64,000 nucleotides of DNA from Rhodamnia argentea (GCF_020921035.1 NC_063151.1:6882001-6946000), one strand, 5' to 3'. Counted from the first letter of the stretch, positions 38,210-51,804 are shown. The notes: generated by a model not told the origin, from the sequence alone. A program made the numbers and translations.

Positions 38210-41200
38210 ATGTCACATCCCGGTAAGCCCGAACTAGGGTTTGATGCCCTCTCGGATCGCTTCCGCGAGTCGCTGAGTTGCGAGTTCGACAAGCCCGATT
38301 TCCGCGAACTCGATCTGGGCTCGCCCGTTTCTCCTTTACGGACTCGGCAAAGTGGCCTGGCGGCCACCACCACCACCACCACCACTACAACCACCACCAC
38401 GAGCAGTAGCTCTAGTTCATCCGGATCTGTTTCGGGGCGAAATGCTCAGAACGTTGTAGTCAGGAGGCCCGATTCGGGCACGAACCACCACTCCGGCGAG
38501 CTCTCCGGGTCCAGTGACAACAGTCCGACGGCCGGATCCGCCAAAACAGCCCGGATTTTTTATTCGGGTCAAGCAAGATCCGACTCGGCCAGCACCCACC
38601 ACACACACTATTCGGGTCAATCCTCAGTCAATTCGCCGCCTCTCAACGTCCTGCCCACGGGCAACATCTGCCCGTCGGGCAGGATCCTCAAGACGGGCAT
38701 GGCGGTGAACCGGAGCTCCAGGTCCGACGTGTTGGGGTCTGGCATGGGCAATTACGGACACGGGAGCATAATGCGGGGCGGTGGCATCGGGCCCACAAAG
38801 GGCGTGGGTATGGGGGGAGGAGGGGGAGAGGCGGCTACTGCGAGCCCTAGAGGCATCGGCGGCGGTGGAGAATCAGTGAGGAGGGCAATGGGGGGATTGG
38901 ATCCGGAGGAGGTGAAGAGGGCAGCGAATGAGCAGTATAGGAGAGGGAATTTTCAGGAGGCTTTGATATTGTATGATCGGGCCATCGCTCTCGCGCCGTC
39001 CAATGCGGCTTACCGGAGCAACCGGGCTGCGGCTCTGATGGGTCTTGGGCGGTTGGCTGACGCAGTGAGGGAGTGCGAGGTGGCAGTTAACTTGGATCCA
39101 AAGTATTGGAGGGCACACCAGCGATTGGCATCCCTGTTTATTAGGTGAGCTTTTGATGTCATTTGAATTTGAATGAGTAAGCAGGCTTTGCCATTGATTT
39201 CTCACTGTTGCCAATTTGTTAACTTGTGACCTTTGTCTACTTCAGTGTGTTCAGAATGTGAGGGGTACATCATTTCTTTCGGTATCAGATCTGTTAATTC
39301 GGAGTTTTGATCTTGCACACACACACGCCCCTTATGCCAATGTCATTTCTTTTGCTTCTATTGCTTTGGGCCACAATGTACCACGTATTAGCTTTGATTT
39401 ATCGGGATTGATTTTCTTTCCATCTCCAAGTTCATCTTTTATGCTTCTTGGGGTTGTTTCTTATGGCTATTGGGAGTCTTTATGCTCATGTTTGATATTC
39501 ATTGGAGTGATTAGCGAAGCTAGACAAGTGTCACAATCAAATTATTTGATTTGCAGCACTTAGTTGATCTGAGCCTGTTTTCTCTTTTGTTTGGTACCTT
39601 TATTTGATCTGTTCTAGTTAAGGCATTAATATGCCAAGAAAAGGCATCAGCATCTGTAAAGCTAGTCTCTTGTTTTGTTCTTTCTACTGCATTGCCTTCA
39701 ATTGCAAATTTAGGTTAAATGGGTGTGCAAAAACCTATCTAATTCGATTGTTTTGCAGATTAGGGCAGGTTGAAAATGCTAGGAGACATATGTACATCCC
39801 AGGGTCGCAACCAGAATCAAATGAGCAGCATAAGTTACAGGCTGTAGAAAAGCACCTCAGTAGATGTGCTGATGCACGCAGGGTTGGCGATTGGAGAACA
39901 GTCCTAAGAGAAAGTGATGCTGCTATAGCTGCTGGAGCCGATTTTTCTTGTCAGGTAATTGGGTTCTGATTATTTCTTTGGCGACCTTTTCTAAGCTGGT
40001 GCTGTTAAGACCAACAAATCTAAGCAAGTTCGAATTGAATATACAGCTCTTTATGTGTAGAGTGGAAGCACTTTTGAAGCTTCACCAACTTGAAGAAGCC
40101 GAATCGAGTTTAAATAGGGTACCCAAATTAGAACCACTTGGCGACTCGTGCTCACGTGCTAAGTTCTTTGGGATGCCCTCTGAAGCCTACCTTCTTTTCG
40201 TGCGAGCTCAAATTGAGATGGCGCTGGGGAGGTGAGTTCAGATATCATATGACGGAGACTAAGAAATAGAAATTGGTTGAAGAGAGAGTGAGATTTAGAT
40301 GATGGATATCTTGCAGGTTTGAGGGTGCAGTTTCCACTGCTGAGAAAGCTGGGCAAATTGATGCGCAAAATTTTGAAGTTTCAGTGCTGCTGAAAAATGT
40401 CCGGTTGATCACGAGAGCTAGGGCACGAGGAAATGATCTCTTCAAATCAGAAAGATTCACTGAAGCTTGCATGGCATACGGAGATGGGCTTAGGCTTGAT
40501 CCTGCAAACTCTGTTTTGTACTGCAATAGAGCTGCTTGCTGGTTTAAACTTGGTCAATGGGAGCAATCAGTCGAGGACTGCAACCAAGCTCTGCGAATAC
40601 AACCCAATTATACAAAAGCCCTTCTCCGAAGGGCTGCCTCAAACAACAAGGTACTGTAATGTTCTCTTGGTTTTGCTATAGGTTGATTGCTCATTTCATG
40701 CAATTCTAGTGGGAGCTGAATTATGTTGGCTAATGTTGTATTTTGTTTACTCACAGCTAGAAAGGTGGGAAGATGCAGTGAGAGATTATGAGGTCCTCAG
40801 GAGGGAGCTTCCAGATGACAATGAGGTTGCAGAATCTCTTTTCCATGCTCAAGTTGCATTAAAGAAGTCTCTTGGAGAAGAGGTAACCAACATGAAGTTT
40901 GGCGGTGAAGTTGAACAAGTATCGGACCTTGAGCAGTTCAAGGCTGCAATATCCTTACCAGGTCCTTGAACTATCTGAATTGTTATGCCTTTGTCTAGGG
41001 TTCCAGATTTATTACCGACGGTAAGCAATCTTGTAATTGCAGGAGTTTCTGTGGTGCACTTCAAAACAGGCTCAGATTCTCATTGCAAACAGATGTCATC
41101 ATTTCTGGATAGTCTTTGCAGCCGCTATCCATCCATTAGTTTTCTCAAGGTACGGCCTGCTTACACCACTGCTTCATACTGAACTTCACTCTAACTTTTG

Positions 41201-41433
41201 CCCCAGCTGTAGTTACCTTGGTTTATATAAGCAAGGGGGACAAAATTTACGTCTCATGCGAAACCTTTCCTCCAATGAAGGTGGATGTTGAAGAATGTCC
41301 AGCAATTGCTAGTGCTGAGAATGTCCGGATTGTACCTACATTCAAGATCTACAAAAGCGGATGTCGAGTGAAAGAAATTGTGTGCCCAAGTCATGACGTG
41401 CTGGAGCACTCGGTGAGGCATTATAGCTTTTAG
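38210..41433 (+). CDS. TTL1: TPR repeat-containing thioredoxin-like protein (TTL1/TTL2 type)
   Basis: Seven exons: 38210-39144, 39759-39954, 40047-40231, 40317-40650, 40757-40961, 41043-41149, 41281-41433; 704 residues, close to Arabidopsis TTL1 (about 699). Start [10 protein letters not shown] is the first ATG in the open frame. Layout: a disordered N-terminus with the TTL signature [18 protein letters not shown], a Thr run encoded by ACC/ACT repeats and a Ser run (38367-38424); a first TPR block (about 230-330, including [19 protein letters not shown]); a second TPR block (about 470-590, [21 protein letters not shown]); and a C-terminal thioredoxin-like domain (about 620-704, [11 protein letters not shown]). 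The redox pair is missing: the loop has only one Cys (DSHCKQ), as is usual for TTLs. TTLs are scaffolds in osmotic-stress, brassinosteroid and cellulose-synthase control. The symbol marks the family; TTL1 versus TTL2 is not decided. The exon 5 donor (G|GTCCTT) is weak. Confidence 0.92.
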
Positions 41434-42526
41434 CACAAATAGAGAGCACTGCATTTTCCGCTTCCCTGCCATTTTTGCAATATCGGTCTGCTCCTGCAGA
41501 AACCACTGTCCTCAAGCTCTTCCCTCCACCCTGCCAATATATCCTCCCGCCCTGTAAGGACATGCAGTTACCTGTGACATAAATATTCCATTCAATGTAA
41601 TAACCTTTCACTAGCAGCCATGGGAGAGGCCAGAGAGAGATAGCTTTTAGTTTTGCTTTTGCAGTTTTCATTTGATTCTTTGATTCCTCCATTGCTCTCT
41701 GGTCCCTTGTTCTCCCTCTTTCTCTCCCACTCTTTTTTTTTTCCTTTTGTTTTTTGGAGGGGGTCCCTTTCACATTGATGTAGTAGGCCAGCCTGGCTAT
41801 TGTATCTCATTATGATAGAATTTGAGAAATTTCATGTACAATCATTGAATCCTACAAGCACATATATGTTAGAAAAGTGGGCAGGAGGGAGGGAAGGCTA
41901 AGATTGGTGGGTGGCTGGCTATAGCTGGTAGAAGAGGACTGCTTTGTATAATGTATATATGTGATGATATATACACATGAAATATTGGTGGAGGCTTTGA
42001 GGGAGAAAGAAATTGGATGTCTCTGGTGGCTACTTTCAAATGGGTTGGTGAGAGGAGGATGGATGAACTATGATGTCTTGAGGAATATCATTGTTTCTTT
42101 TTTGTCAATCACTCAATCAATAAAAGTTACCCATTTTTTCCTTTAATTTCGACTCTTCTTAGCATTATGTACATAGTTTATCCAACACCGCTTCTGGAGT
42201 CTGATCTTGCATTTTGCACCTCAGCATCGTTGGTTGGTTGAGAGGGTCGAGAGATAGATGTGTGTGTTTCTTGCATTATGTTTTGTTGGATCTCATGGAC
42301 AAACAAGCTATTGCTGATATCCTCGAAGGATAGTATGGTAAATTGAGGAGAGAATAAGACAGACTGACCTGGTCTTGGGAGTCTCGGTGTAGTAAAAAGT
42401 ACGTGTCATTAAAGCAAGGCTGGTTTTCTTATTATGGGGGTGGTGGACTCAGGACTGGGTGGTTGATAAAATTCATTGTTCTCTCTTTGTCCAATTTGTC
42501 CTCTTTTGCTTTTGTTTATTATTTTT

Positions 42527-42569
<43 letters not shown>

Positions 42570-44866
42570 TCCGTGCATCGCTTTTTTGTTTTTAATTGGT
42601 AAAAGGATACTTCAAGTGCAAATATTTGTGTACAGTATTTAATTTGGTATCGATATCTTTTTTGATCACTTAAGTGTCAATTTTTTTGAAAAATGATTAT
42701 TTAAATGCCAATTCTGGTGAGATTGCCGGAATTTCTCGTCGTTGGTACTAAAGTGATTGTTTTTTTCTCTGATTTGACACTTCATTGATTCTAAAAAAAA
42801 ACTTTATTGACATCAAAATGTGCGCCGTACGCAAATACTAGCATTTGAGGTGTCCTTATGCCGTATTTTTTTACTAGCATTAGCCAAAACTCAGAAATGG
42901 GTGCTTGGGTTTGTTTATAATAAGTGAGGGATGTCGTTTTACCTTTGATGTGGGGGAATCGCGAGGAGTCCCTCTTGAGAGGGGCTTTCGCTATTCACAT
43001 GTGAATCATTTATGTCTGCCATCTTCCAAGCAGCCCCCGCACCCCCACCGAAAAGGAGTAAAAAAATCGATTTTGAGAATTACATATGGTCTAAGAAGGA
43101 GAAAGTAATGACTGGTCGGTGCTAATTTGGCCGGCAACCCTATCTGATGCTGCCGGTGATGACCACAATTTGTTTTCAGCCTCATCAGCCTTTGATGGTT
43201 GGTCACGTATGTGCCCCCTCTCTCTCTCTATTGCATTAAAGTGGGGGTGTCCCTCTTCCTTGGGGAAAAAAATAAAAAAAGGTGAGGGTCATCAGCCATT
43301 AAAGGAGCGAGGTTTGTAGACGACGACGACGACGACGACGTTGATTAGTTGGATTCGGTTTGTTCGGTTGCCATCCATGAAATCATATATGCTATGAAAT
43401 GGGGAATTTGACTCCGCAAATGATTTGGCTATTGGTTTGTACATTGATTGCTCTCCGATGATGATCATCATGATGTTGACGTTTGGTGGGTGTCCTGAGG
43501 TAATGAGATATTTAAACGAAATTTAGTTGGAGGAGGGCCTTTTGATATTGTGTGTCTTTGCACCATCCATCAAATGTGCACCTGCATTTCTTGGACGTGC
43601 CGACTTCTCTATGTATGCATGTGAAGTAATAAGGAGGAGCGATCGATCAATGCCTTGATTTTGACGGAATGGCCTACCACGAAAGCTTTTCCCCGTCTAG
43701 TTTCTCTTCGTAGGGGGTCCTACCAGCAATGGATGGAGGCTGTTTTATGTTCACAAGAAATCATGCTTTTCACCGAACCCTATGGGCAAATAGTTCTTCA
43801 ACTAATGTACGCCTCATCCATACCATATTGGTTCCGTCAAAATGAAGGTGGGGTCATATAGGGTCAATAGGTTAATCGTCATTTTAAGAATGGGATTTGA
43901 CTAGTTAACCCCGTGAACTACTATCACCGTCCTGGGTTTCAATGAGGCCAAGGTTGTTGAAATCGTCGCTTGCAATGACTTTGCACAAGCAAAGCGAAAG
44001 CGAGAAAGCAAAAATAGAAAAGAGGCAAAGAGAAAGGTGGCTTCATATGGACCAACCATGGATGAAATGGGATGGATACTGAATGGTCAGAAGACAGGGT
44101 AGAAGTGGCACGGAACTGAAGCGCGTGAGAGAGAGAGAGAGAGAGAGATGATAGTGAGGACAAAAGAAACGTACAAGTGTCAGCGAGTACGGCGATGTCC
44201 CTGAAAAGACGGTCGGCCTGAAACTGAAACAGGAAATTTAGCCGTTGCGGATTCGCAGTGTCCGACGGTCTCCCCTTTCTCTTCTTCTTTCCTTTCATAT
44301 ATGTTCACTGTGCATAGTGAGAAGAAAAGAGACCATACGATACGACGGTAGCGCGTGTGCATCTTTATCTCGTTCCCGAGTTTGGTTGATCGACTCATTC
44401 AAGCTCGGTAAAAATTTCTGACCCAAAAAAAAAAAAAACAAGAAAAGAAAAAAAGGTCAGTAAAATCTCCAGACCCATATGAAAGAAGTACGCGTCTAAT
44501 CTAGAAATAGGTCATTTATGATGGACAAATATGGACTTGTGAAAAAGCATCATAAACACAGCCCCATAATAACCTACAACAGACAATTTTGGTGGCAACC
44601 ATGGCATCCATCTTGAAATCCCCAATCATCCTGTTAAGATAGAATTCTATCCTAAACGGGGAATAGGTCATCATAATTATTTAGTGTGATATCGAAATCG
44701 ATATGAAATGTCAAAAGCCAAAAAGGCAAGTCATTCCACACACACTGACATCTCCACTGCGGTACATGCAATGCCAGATCTTATCTGAACAAAAACCTCG
44801 AGCCAACGGTCTCGGCGCTAACCCAATAATAGGCATGGTAGAATCCAATAGCCAAAAGTACAAGGA
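41434..44866. other. Intergenic between the convergent TTL and UBC genes
   Basis: TTL 3' flank followed by anonymous DNA. It contains (GA)n at about 42535-42568 and 44127-44149, a (GAC)7 run at 43320-43340, and a repeat-like phrase at 42665-42790 (CACTTAAGTG... TTTAAATGCCAATTCTGGTG) of the type common in plant transposon remnants. No gene supported; the short frames lack domains. Confidence 0.5.
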
Positions 44867-45116
44867 AGCATCGACGCAGATATTCACAGGTCTTGCATTT
44901 TAGAATTTCCAGATCAAAACAACACTTCCATAATAAGTCAAGCGAACAGATTATCTCCATCTGTACTGATTGGAGACAAGAAACACATGTAAGCATTGAC
45001 GCCAATATTCACAGGTCTTGCATTTTAGAATTTCCAGATCGAAACAACACTTCCATATTAAGTCAAGCGAACAGATTATCTCCATCTGTACCGATTGGAG
45101 ACAAGAAAGACATGTA
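44867..45116. repeat. 125-bp tandem duplication downstream of the UBC stop codon
   Basis: The unit starting AGCATCGACGC at 44867 is repeated from 44992 (AGCATTGACGC) with only a few substitutions; both units contain TTCACAGGTCTTGCATTTTA and end near CATGTA. It lies 208-457 nt past the UBC stop on the minus strand, so it is probably in the 3' UTR or just beyond. Confidence 0.93.
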
Positions 45117-45323
45117 ACACTTCAACAATAGAGATTCACAGTACAAAGCTTCCAAGAATGAGGAAAGGAAAAAAATCGAACAGTCGCTTCAGGAGGCTCC
45201 GAGAATATAAGACTTTCGATCTTTCAACCATCAGTTCTTCCATATTCCAGTTTTGGATCGACAGGGAACAGCTTACACGACTTGTAGGTAATGTTACTTG
45301 AAAGAAGGCAAAATTTAATGCAG

Positions 45324-48300
45324 TCATGCACCGCTAGCATACAATCTGGTCCATTCCTTAGCTGCAGATTGCAAATAAAAGAGAGCAGAGGACAGAACAA
45401 CATCAGTAAAGACAAACTCTCAGCAGTATCAACAAATGGTCTCAACGGTACATTATGCACCCAGATCAAGATCGGCAGCAGTGCCATATGAAAACAAACA
45501 CATCAAGAATACCTGTTTCAACAGCTTCAGCCTCATTCGTCTTCCAGTGTTTGGCAATGTTCTCTGAAAGTGGATCATCAGGATTTGGAGCACTCAAGAG
45601 AGCTTGGATACTGCCAGAAAGGTTACACCAATAAGCATGAATGTCGGGACACAAAACAGTCTATTCAAACCGAATGATAACCAAATAATGCCCCGTCCAT
45701 GAGAAGGTAAATGTTAAAAGCCAATTGAAGCTCCACAACACAGTCTAGAAAACTAGACTGAAGGTGAAGTTCTGAACAATCGATAGACATTTTCCAACCA
45801 TAGTTTAGATGGAAATGACAATTACCTCAAAAGCACCGTCCTAATTTGAAGTGCAGGGCTCCATTTGTCTTTCAAAATGTCGAGGCAGATCCGCCCCAGC
45901 TTTTCAATTGACAAACAAAACCCAATAAGAAAGACAAAACAAGATGACCCTAGAAAAGAAAGATAATTTTCTTTTTTTACCTTATCGATGTTAGGATGAT
46001 ATATTTTGGTGAGGAACCGTACCTGTAAAAGAACAATCTCAAAAACTGAGGACCGCAACCAATGGGGAATAAACAGGACTACAGAAAAAGCAGACAGACA
46101 ACAAAATTTTCCCTGAAAAAATGGTCCATGGACCAATGAAATTATGGGCCATCCAGAAAGTAACTTTTGTGTGGCAACAAAGACATAGGTCAACACAAAA
46201 CTATAAGAGGAGATTTGTTAGCACCACATTTAGAAAAGGCTTGACAGTGTTAAACAATTGAACTTAGCAATTCCCAGTTTTATTTCCATTTACTGTTTGT
46301 GTGCATGGGAATGGGGGATGAGATCACATTATATACAGTCAATCAGAACACCTACTTTCTGACTAAGCATACATAAAAATTTCAGCTAACCCACAAGCAA
46401 AAGGGAGAAAACCCTAATGCTGTGTGACTAAATCATAAATTAAATATCTGAGCTGTCCTCCCAAGGACCAGATAGGTTGTCATAGATGGCAATGAATTCT
46501 TATAAAATCTCATACCAGATGGATAGCTATAGCATGCTATGAGTATAATAAACTTGGAGCACCACATAATTATATAGTAACAAATTTATGTTCGTATACT
46601 CGAGATGACAAGCCTTATTTGTGATATACCATATTAAGCAAATTACCACCAAATTTGGAATGTCTCGTTTGACAAAACCGCCACGTTAATAGCCGAATGT
46701 ATACTAAGACGAGTTCGGATCATTGCTGTCGATAGTCCCGATACACAAATTAGTTACATGACTAATTTGTTGAGCAGACACTGGTAGAATAGGAAAATGT
46801 TCAATGCAAGAAGTCACGAACAATGCCATTGCCCAAACAGTTTGTGCACAAATACTAAAACCAGAAAGCAGGCTAATCATTGCATATCATATGCTCGTAA
46901 CAATCACAATTACGGAATAATCCACTACTAGAGGGCCAAAGCTACAGAAACTTGTCCCCACTTTGGCCCCCGTTTTTTTTTTTTTATTTTTATATTTTTT
47001 TTTGGGGGGGTGAAGGTTGGGTGGGTGTGTTTGTTGGGGGCAAAACATTAAAGGTGAGAAAATTAATTCAGACATGCAAATAGATTAGATCTTCTTACTG
47101 GGATAAACAAGCAAGACTGCGTATGTAGTAATCAAGTAAACATAAAACGCGTTAATGATACAAAAATGTGCTGGCAGAAATGTAAATGGTAACTGAGATT
47201 TCAATTCTTTTATTAGTAAAGTATACACTTTGCTTCCATTACATTACAATTGTTGTGTTTCCACCTCTGGTAATTTTGCTTGAAGTAATTTCCTATTCGC
47301 ATCTATTTAACTACGGTTAACTCGAGAGTCATTTTACCTTGGTTCAGTAGTACAATTATTTATTCTATGACGTCCTATTTCGATGTCACAAAAAGGTTCT
47401 TTGCAACGTTCGTCGTAAGAGATGCCCTTTCAATACTAGTCAGGACACTTTGCAAAACCAAAATTAACTTTCCAAGCAACTATGGGAGCTTTAACTTTGA
47501 CCCTCTTTACTAATGTGTATATGGGACTTTATAAATTGAGAGTCAGGGTCGAATTGGTTGACTAGAGCTTGATGGGCATACAACCAAAATTTGATATGGT
47601 CAATTTGGGCAATTAAGAAAACTTAGGACAACAAATAAAACGCCAATGGCATCATGACTGCTGAAAATAATAAATAACAATAGTTATCACCACAAACAAT
47701 AGAACATTCCTAATAGAAGATACCAACCAGTAGGGTATACTAGAATGAACTCGCTCAATGTAAGAAGATGTGATCCATAATCAAACCCAACTTGCTCATT
47801 CTAAGGTATGAATCCACATGTCAAGGTACAAATTCTTTGATTGGTAACTTGTTTCCTTCATCATTTTGAAACACACGAAACAACTGTCAAAGGAAAATGA
47901 GTTATCACCAGTGTTCCAACTTTACAGAGAATTTCTTGGCATTTCTGCAATGCCGTACCTCTGGCCCTCACCCCAGTTTGCTTTATATTCCCATGATCTA
48001 ATTTGAAAGAACCATCAACCAAATCCAAGGCCAATTAAGCCGAAACTAAAGGACCAAAGGGATATTTACCTTGGGCGCCGCCATTGGGTATTCTTCTGGT
48101 AAGAATAACTCCAACTTGAAAACTCCCCCTGCCAAAAGGATTACAAACAGTTGAATGGATCAAGATAAGGAAGCGAAATAATAGAGATAGGAAGCCAGTG
48201 TACACTTATATGTCCCCTAAAACGTACAACGTATGAATCCGCTCGACAATAATCTATGCAGCCTATATCAACAGTTGTGGACGAACAGTTTTAACTATAT

Positions 48301-49654
48301 CGCTCCTTTGGACTACATATCACATTACTTAGAAAGCCTAAGGGGAAATACAACTGATTGGTTGCTTAAAGACCTTGAAAATGTGACTTTCAGTCAAAAA
48401 CGAAGACTTTTCCCAGAAATTCCAAGGTCAAAAGAGTAATGCCTGTAACTTAATAAACTATTAGCTGAACGCATAAGGACAGTAAAAGCCATTTTAGGTA
48501 TGAGAAAACATCAAGAGCCATAGGTTATATCTAGCTCACTACTTCACCACCATCCATACCCAAACACAGGCAGCTCCGGCAGACATGCTGATATTCAAGC
48601 AAGAGCATGGACACCACAGCTGAACCTCAAAAGAAATTGATGCCATGCTTTACATGCACATCTGTGTGCACTCATCATTCCACCGCACAATTTAATTAGG
48701 AGTCAGTACCTTCATAAGGTGACTGAGTAGGTCCAAGAATCATCACATTGAAATATCGCATGTTGTCTTCTGAAGGTGAGGCGCTGATCCCTGGAGCTGT
48801 AAAATAGATCGGAGAAATTTCAATGAGATAGATACCCTCTCATTCCAACTATCAAAGTGCAACCAGAAAAACATGGTGAAGACAGATTACTATAACTTAT
48901 ATGTACCAAACAACAGTCTTCCAGTTCTCTAGATTGTGTCATTCCAAGGAAGATAATAAACCCTAATCATGTTTATGTATAGCCACTAAACCGACCAAAT
49001 TTATTACTCTCCAGTGAGAGAACCCATTGCCCAGCATGTAGGATCCATGATAAAGCTAGAGTCAACAACGTAAAAGGTTACCTGGTTCGCTTAGGAGACG
49101 CTGTGTTTCCTGTGAAACATTGAAAAGATCCAGATAAGCAACCGTCGAAACGCAACAATTCGCATAGATTCATGTTGATACGGATCCCAAGTTGTTCACA
49201 TAAAGCAGATTTGAGAGAAATTTTCTTTTTCCAGCCATTTCTCATGAACCATGTTTTCTCGGCAAAACAGGCATGCAATAAGCAAAACTAAACAGCAATG
49301 AAGCCAATTTTAAAAGAAGCTAGAGAGAGAAGCCAAAACTTATCATCTAAAGAGACGATACGCTGCAGGAGCGGGGGGGCTAAGTAAAACCCTAACGTCG
49401 AGCTATGACCGCCCAAGAAAACCTCAAAGCCAGATCATCCGGAATTGATCATCAACACACAAGACACGCAGTTAAACGAAGCCGAGCGAACACTAAGAAG
49501 CTTTGGAAAAGGACGCGATGCAGGGGGCGGATCAACATCTCGTATTCGCAAGAAGCTCGACACAGAGAGACGAACGAACGCCGATCGGGGGAAATTGAGA
49601 GAGGGATCGAAGCCAGACCTTGATGATTCGTCGAGGGAGGTTACTGTTCGCCAT
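45324..49654 (-). CDS. UBC36: Ubiquitin-conjugating enzyme E2, UBC13 type (UBC35/UBC36)
   Basis: Eight exons, in coding order: 49654-49619, 49109-49082, 48796-48710, 48128-48070, 46022-45981, 45899-45826, 45610-45513, 45361-45324; every phase fits and the product is 153 residues, exactly the family length. It begins [12 protein letters not shown] and ends RLYASGA. The UBC fold is complete, with HPNIDK, the active-site cysteine at residue 89 ([12 protein letters not shown]), and [17 protein letters not shown]13-type E2s pair with an MMS2/UEV1 variant to build K63-linked ubiquitin chains used in DNA-damage tolerance, root and immune signalling. UBC35 and UBC36 are near-identical in Arabidopsis; the adjacent ALG9 gene favours UBC36 by synteny. 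The 5' leader begins in a GA/CT tract. Intron 4 is about 2 kb and holds nothing recognisable. Confidence 0.96.
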
Positions 49655-49660
49655 TGCTAT

Positions 49661-49716
49661 AGAGAGAGAGAGAGAGAGAGACAGAGAGAGAGACAGAGAG
49701 AGAGAGAGAGACAGAG
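49661..49716. repeat. (GA)n/(CT)n tract in the UBC leader
   Basis: Interrupted GA repeats directly upstream of the UBC ATG on the minus strand, where the mRNA would read CUCUCU. Such pyrimidine tracts are usual in plant leaders; this one starts 7 nt before the ATG. Confidence 0.9.
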
Positions 49717-50261
49717 GTGCTCTTTGGGAAGAACACGCAGAAGCAATGGAAGTGAGAGCGAGGGCTTGGTTGATGAAGAAAATGCACTATCGAGCTGCTC
49801 CAATTTGCAAATGTCTTTTTGGCTTCGCCTTCTCGTCGACTTTACGTGCTGAGGTGGATTTTAGCATTTTAATTGGTTTTTATTTTATTTTCTTTTTTTG
49901 TTCGGTCGAAGGTTTTCTTTTTCTTTTACCACACGCCACCTCAGCAATGTAACGAAGATCATTTGAATTCCAATCAAAATATTTCGATTACGGAAAAAAT
50001 GAAAATTTATTTACATATTAAAATCGAAATTAAATAAGATGGTTAGGAAGTTCACTACGATTCTATGACCGATAATATATTATTATTTGACGAATTTATG
50101 TTTGTTACTCGCGTCGAAAATTGATGTTTTCTCTTTATAGTCATTGCTAAAAAAAAAAAACAACAACATTAAATTGCTATATATGTAATGTAATACTAGC
50201 ACTCGCTAGCAATATGCACATATACGGAATCCTATGACACTTGTCGACAAAGGGCCAAACG
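49717..50261. other. UBC promoter-side spacer up to the LINE insertion
   Basis: AT-rich non-coding DNA with a poly(A) run near 50150. No gene. The LINE target duplication begins at 50262, so the insertion is about 600 bp upstream of the UBC start codon. Confidence 0.5.
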
Positions 50262-50276
50262 AAATCATCGATTGCA
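50262..50276. repeat. LINE target-site duplication, left copy
   Basis: AAATCATCGATTGCA, identical to 52046-52060. The two copies bracket the LINE sequence exactly. Confidence 0.9.
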
Positions 50277-50354
50277 TATACAAATATGCCGTCTATATGC
50301 TTACTTAAGGATGGCTTGGATAAATTTTCTGATTAGGCGAGGCTACAACCTAAT

Positions 50355-51804
50355 ATGAACAAGAGTGAAATCTATTTCTCTGGTGGGACCGACGAACTCC
50401 GTACACAGGCCGCTCAAGTTCTCGGTTTTCGGGAGGGCACACTACCCTTTCGATATCTTGGAGTACCCGTGATCTCTTCGAGATTGGGGAAGGAGCATTG
50501 CAACTCCTTGGTGAATATGATAACGGCTAAAGCGCGATCGTGGACTCATCGATTTCTATCCTTTGATGGTAGGCTATAGCTCATCGTGTCGGTCCTCCAT
50601 GCGATTCATGTATATTGGGCGAGTGTATTCCTACTCCCCAAGTCGGTGTTAACCCGCATTGAACGGATACTTAAACGGTTTCTTTGGAAGGGCCCGAGAT
50701 TGGGTGCGGGCGGAGCAAAAGTTTCTTGGGATAACGTATGCCTACCTAAGGAGGAGGGAGGCCTCGGTATTCGCAGGCTACGCGATTGTAATAGAGCGGC
50801 TATGCTCAAACACATTTGGATTCTATTCACCGATAAGGAATCCCTTTGGTGCCGATGGATCCATTCAACGTTCTTGAAAAATAAAAACTTCTGGATAGCA
50901 ACTAAGCCAACGTTACGCTCGTGGTCTTGGAAAAAGATCTTGACCCTCCGCTTGGATTTCCAGCATATGTTCGGATGGCAGATTGGTAATGGCCGAGATG
51001 TATCTTTCTGGTTTGATCCCTGGCACCCTTGAGGACCTCTTAATAGATTCATCTCCGATATAGACATATACTGATTAGGTATTCCACGGAATGCTAAGGT
51101 GGTAGACTACTTCAACTCTCCTAACTATCTGCTGCAGATAACACGAGTCTTTAACTCCCGTCCCGAGCATCTCCCGTCTATTCATCACAATCGTCTTGAT
51201 TGATTTATGTGGCTTGGCCATACCTCGGGTGCCTTTTCTGTTGTCTCCGCCTGGAATTCCATTCGACCTAAGGCGCAGACTATGCCATCGCACTTATTCA
51301 TTTGGAACAAGACTCTAACTCCTCGCCATTCGTTCCATCTTTGGTCGATTACCAGAAATCGTCCGCCCACCCGGGTGATCTTATTAAACTATAAGCGTAT
51401 ATCAAATGCTACTTGTGCCTTTTGCCAATGCGGACCTGATAGTGTGAATCATTTATACTTTGCCTGCCAGTATCTTGGCTTCTTTTTGGGCAGCCAAATG
51501 TAACTTAGCCTGGGTAAATAGAAGTTGGAGTGAAAACTTATGTTGGTCCATGCAACACCTCAGCGGCCGGACATTCCACCAAGCCATTGCCCGTTTCTCA
51601 TTTGCTGCTCTATGCCATATTATATGGAGGGAGAGGAACCATGCCCTATTTCGTAACCGACCTATCTTCATCCCGACCATCAAGATACGCCTACGGAAGA
51701 TGGTCCAAGACAAAGCTCTGACCTTCAAACATGTGGAAGACACTCCTCCGAACAGAAGGATGCAAGCCACTTGGGGTATTGATCCGACAATCTTTTATGC
51801 CTAG
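50355..51804 (+). pseudogene. LINE ORF2 remnant: end of reverse transcriptase plus RT zinc-binding domain
   Basis: Three segments in one frame (50355-50579, 50586-51032, 51207-51503) are separated by stops, and after a frameshift near 51460-51480 the reading continues to 51804. Recognisable pieces: LPFRYLGVPVISSRLGKEH and FLWKGPRLGAGGAKVSWD (RT thumb/connection), GGLGIRRLRDCNRAAMLKHIW, and the zinc-binding region with CAFCQCGPDSVNHLYFAC. The endonuclease and most RT motifs are absent through 5' truncation. It is non-functional. Confidence 0.92.
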
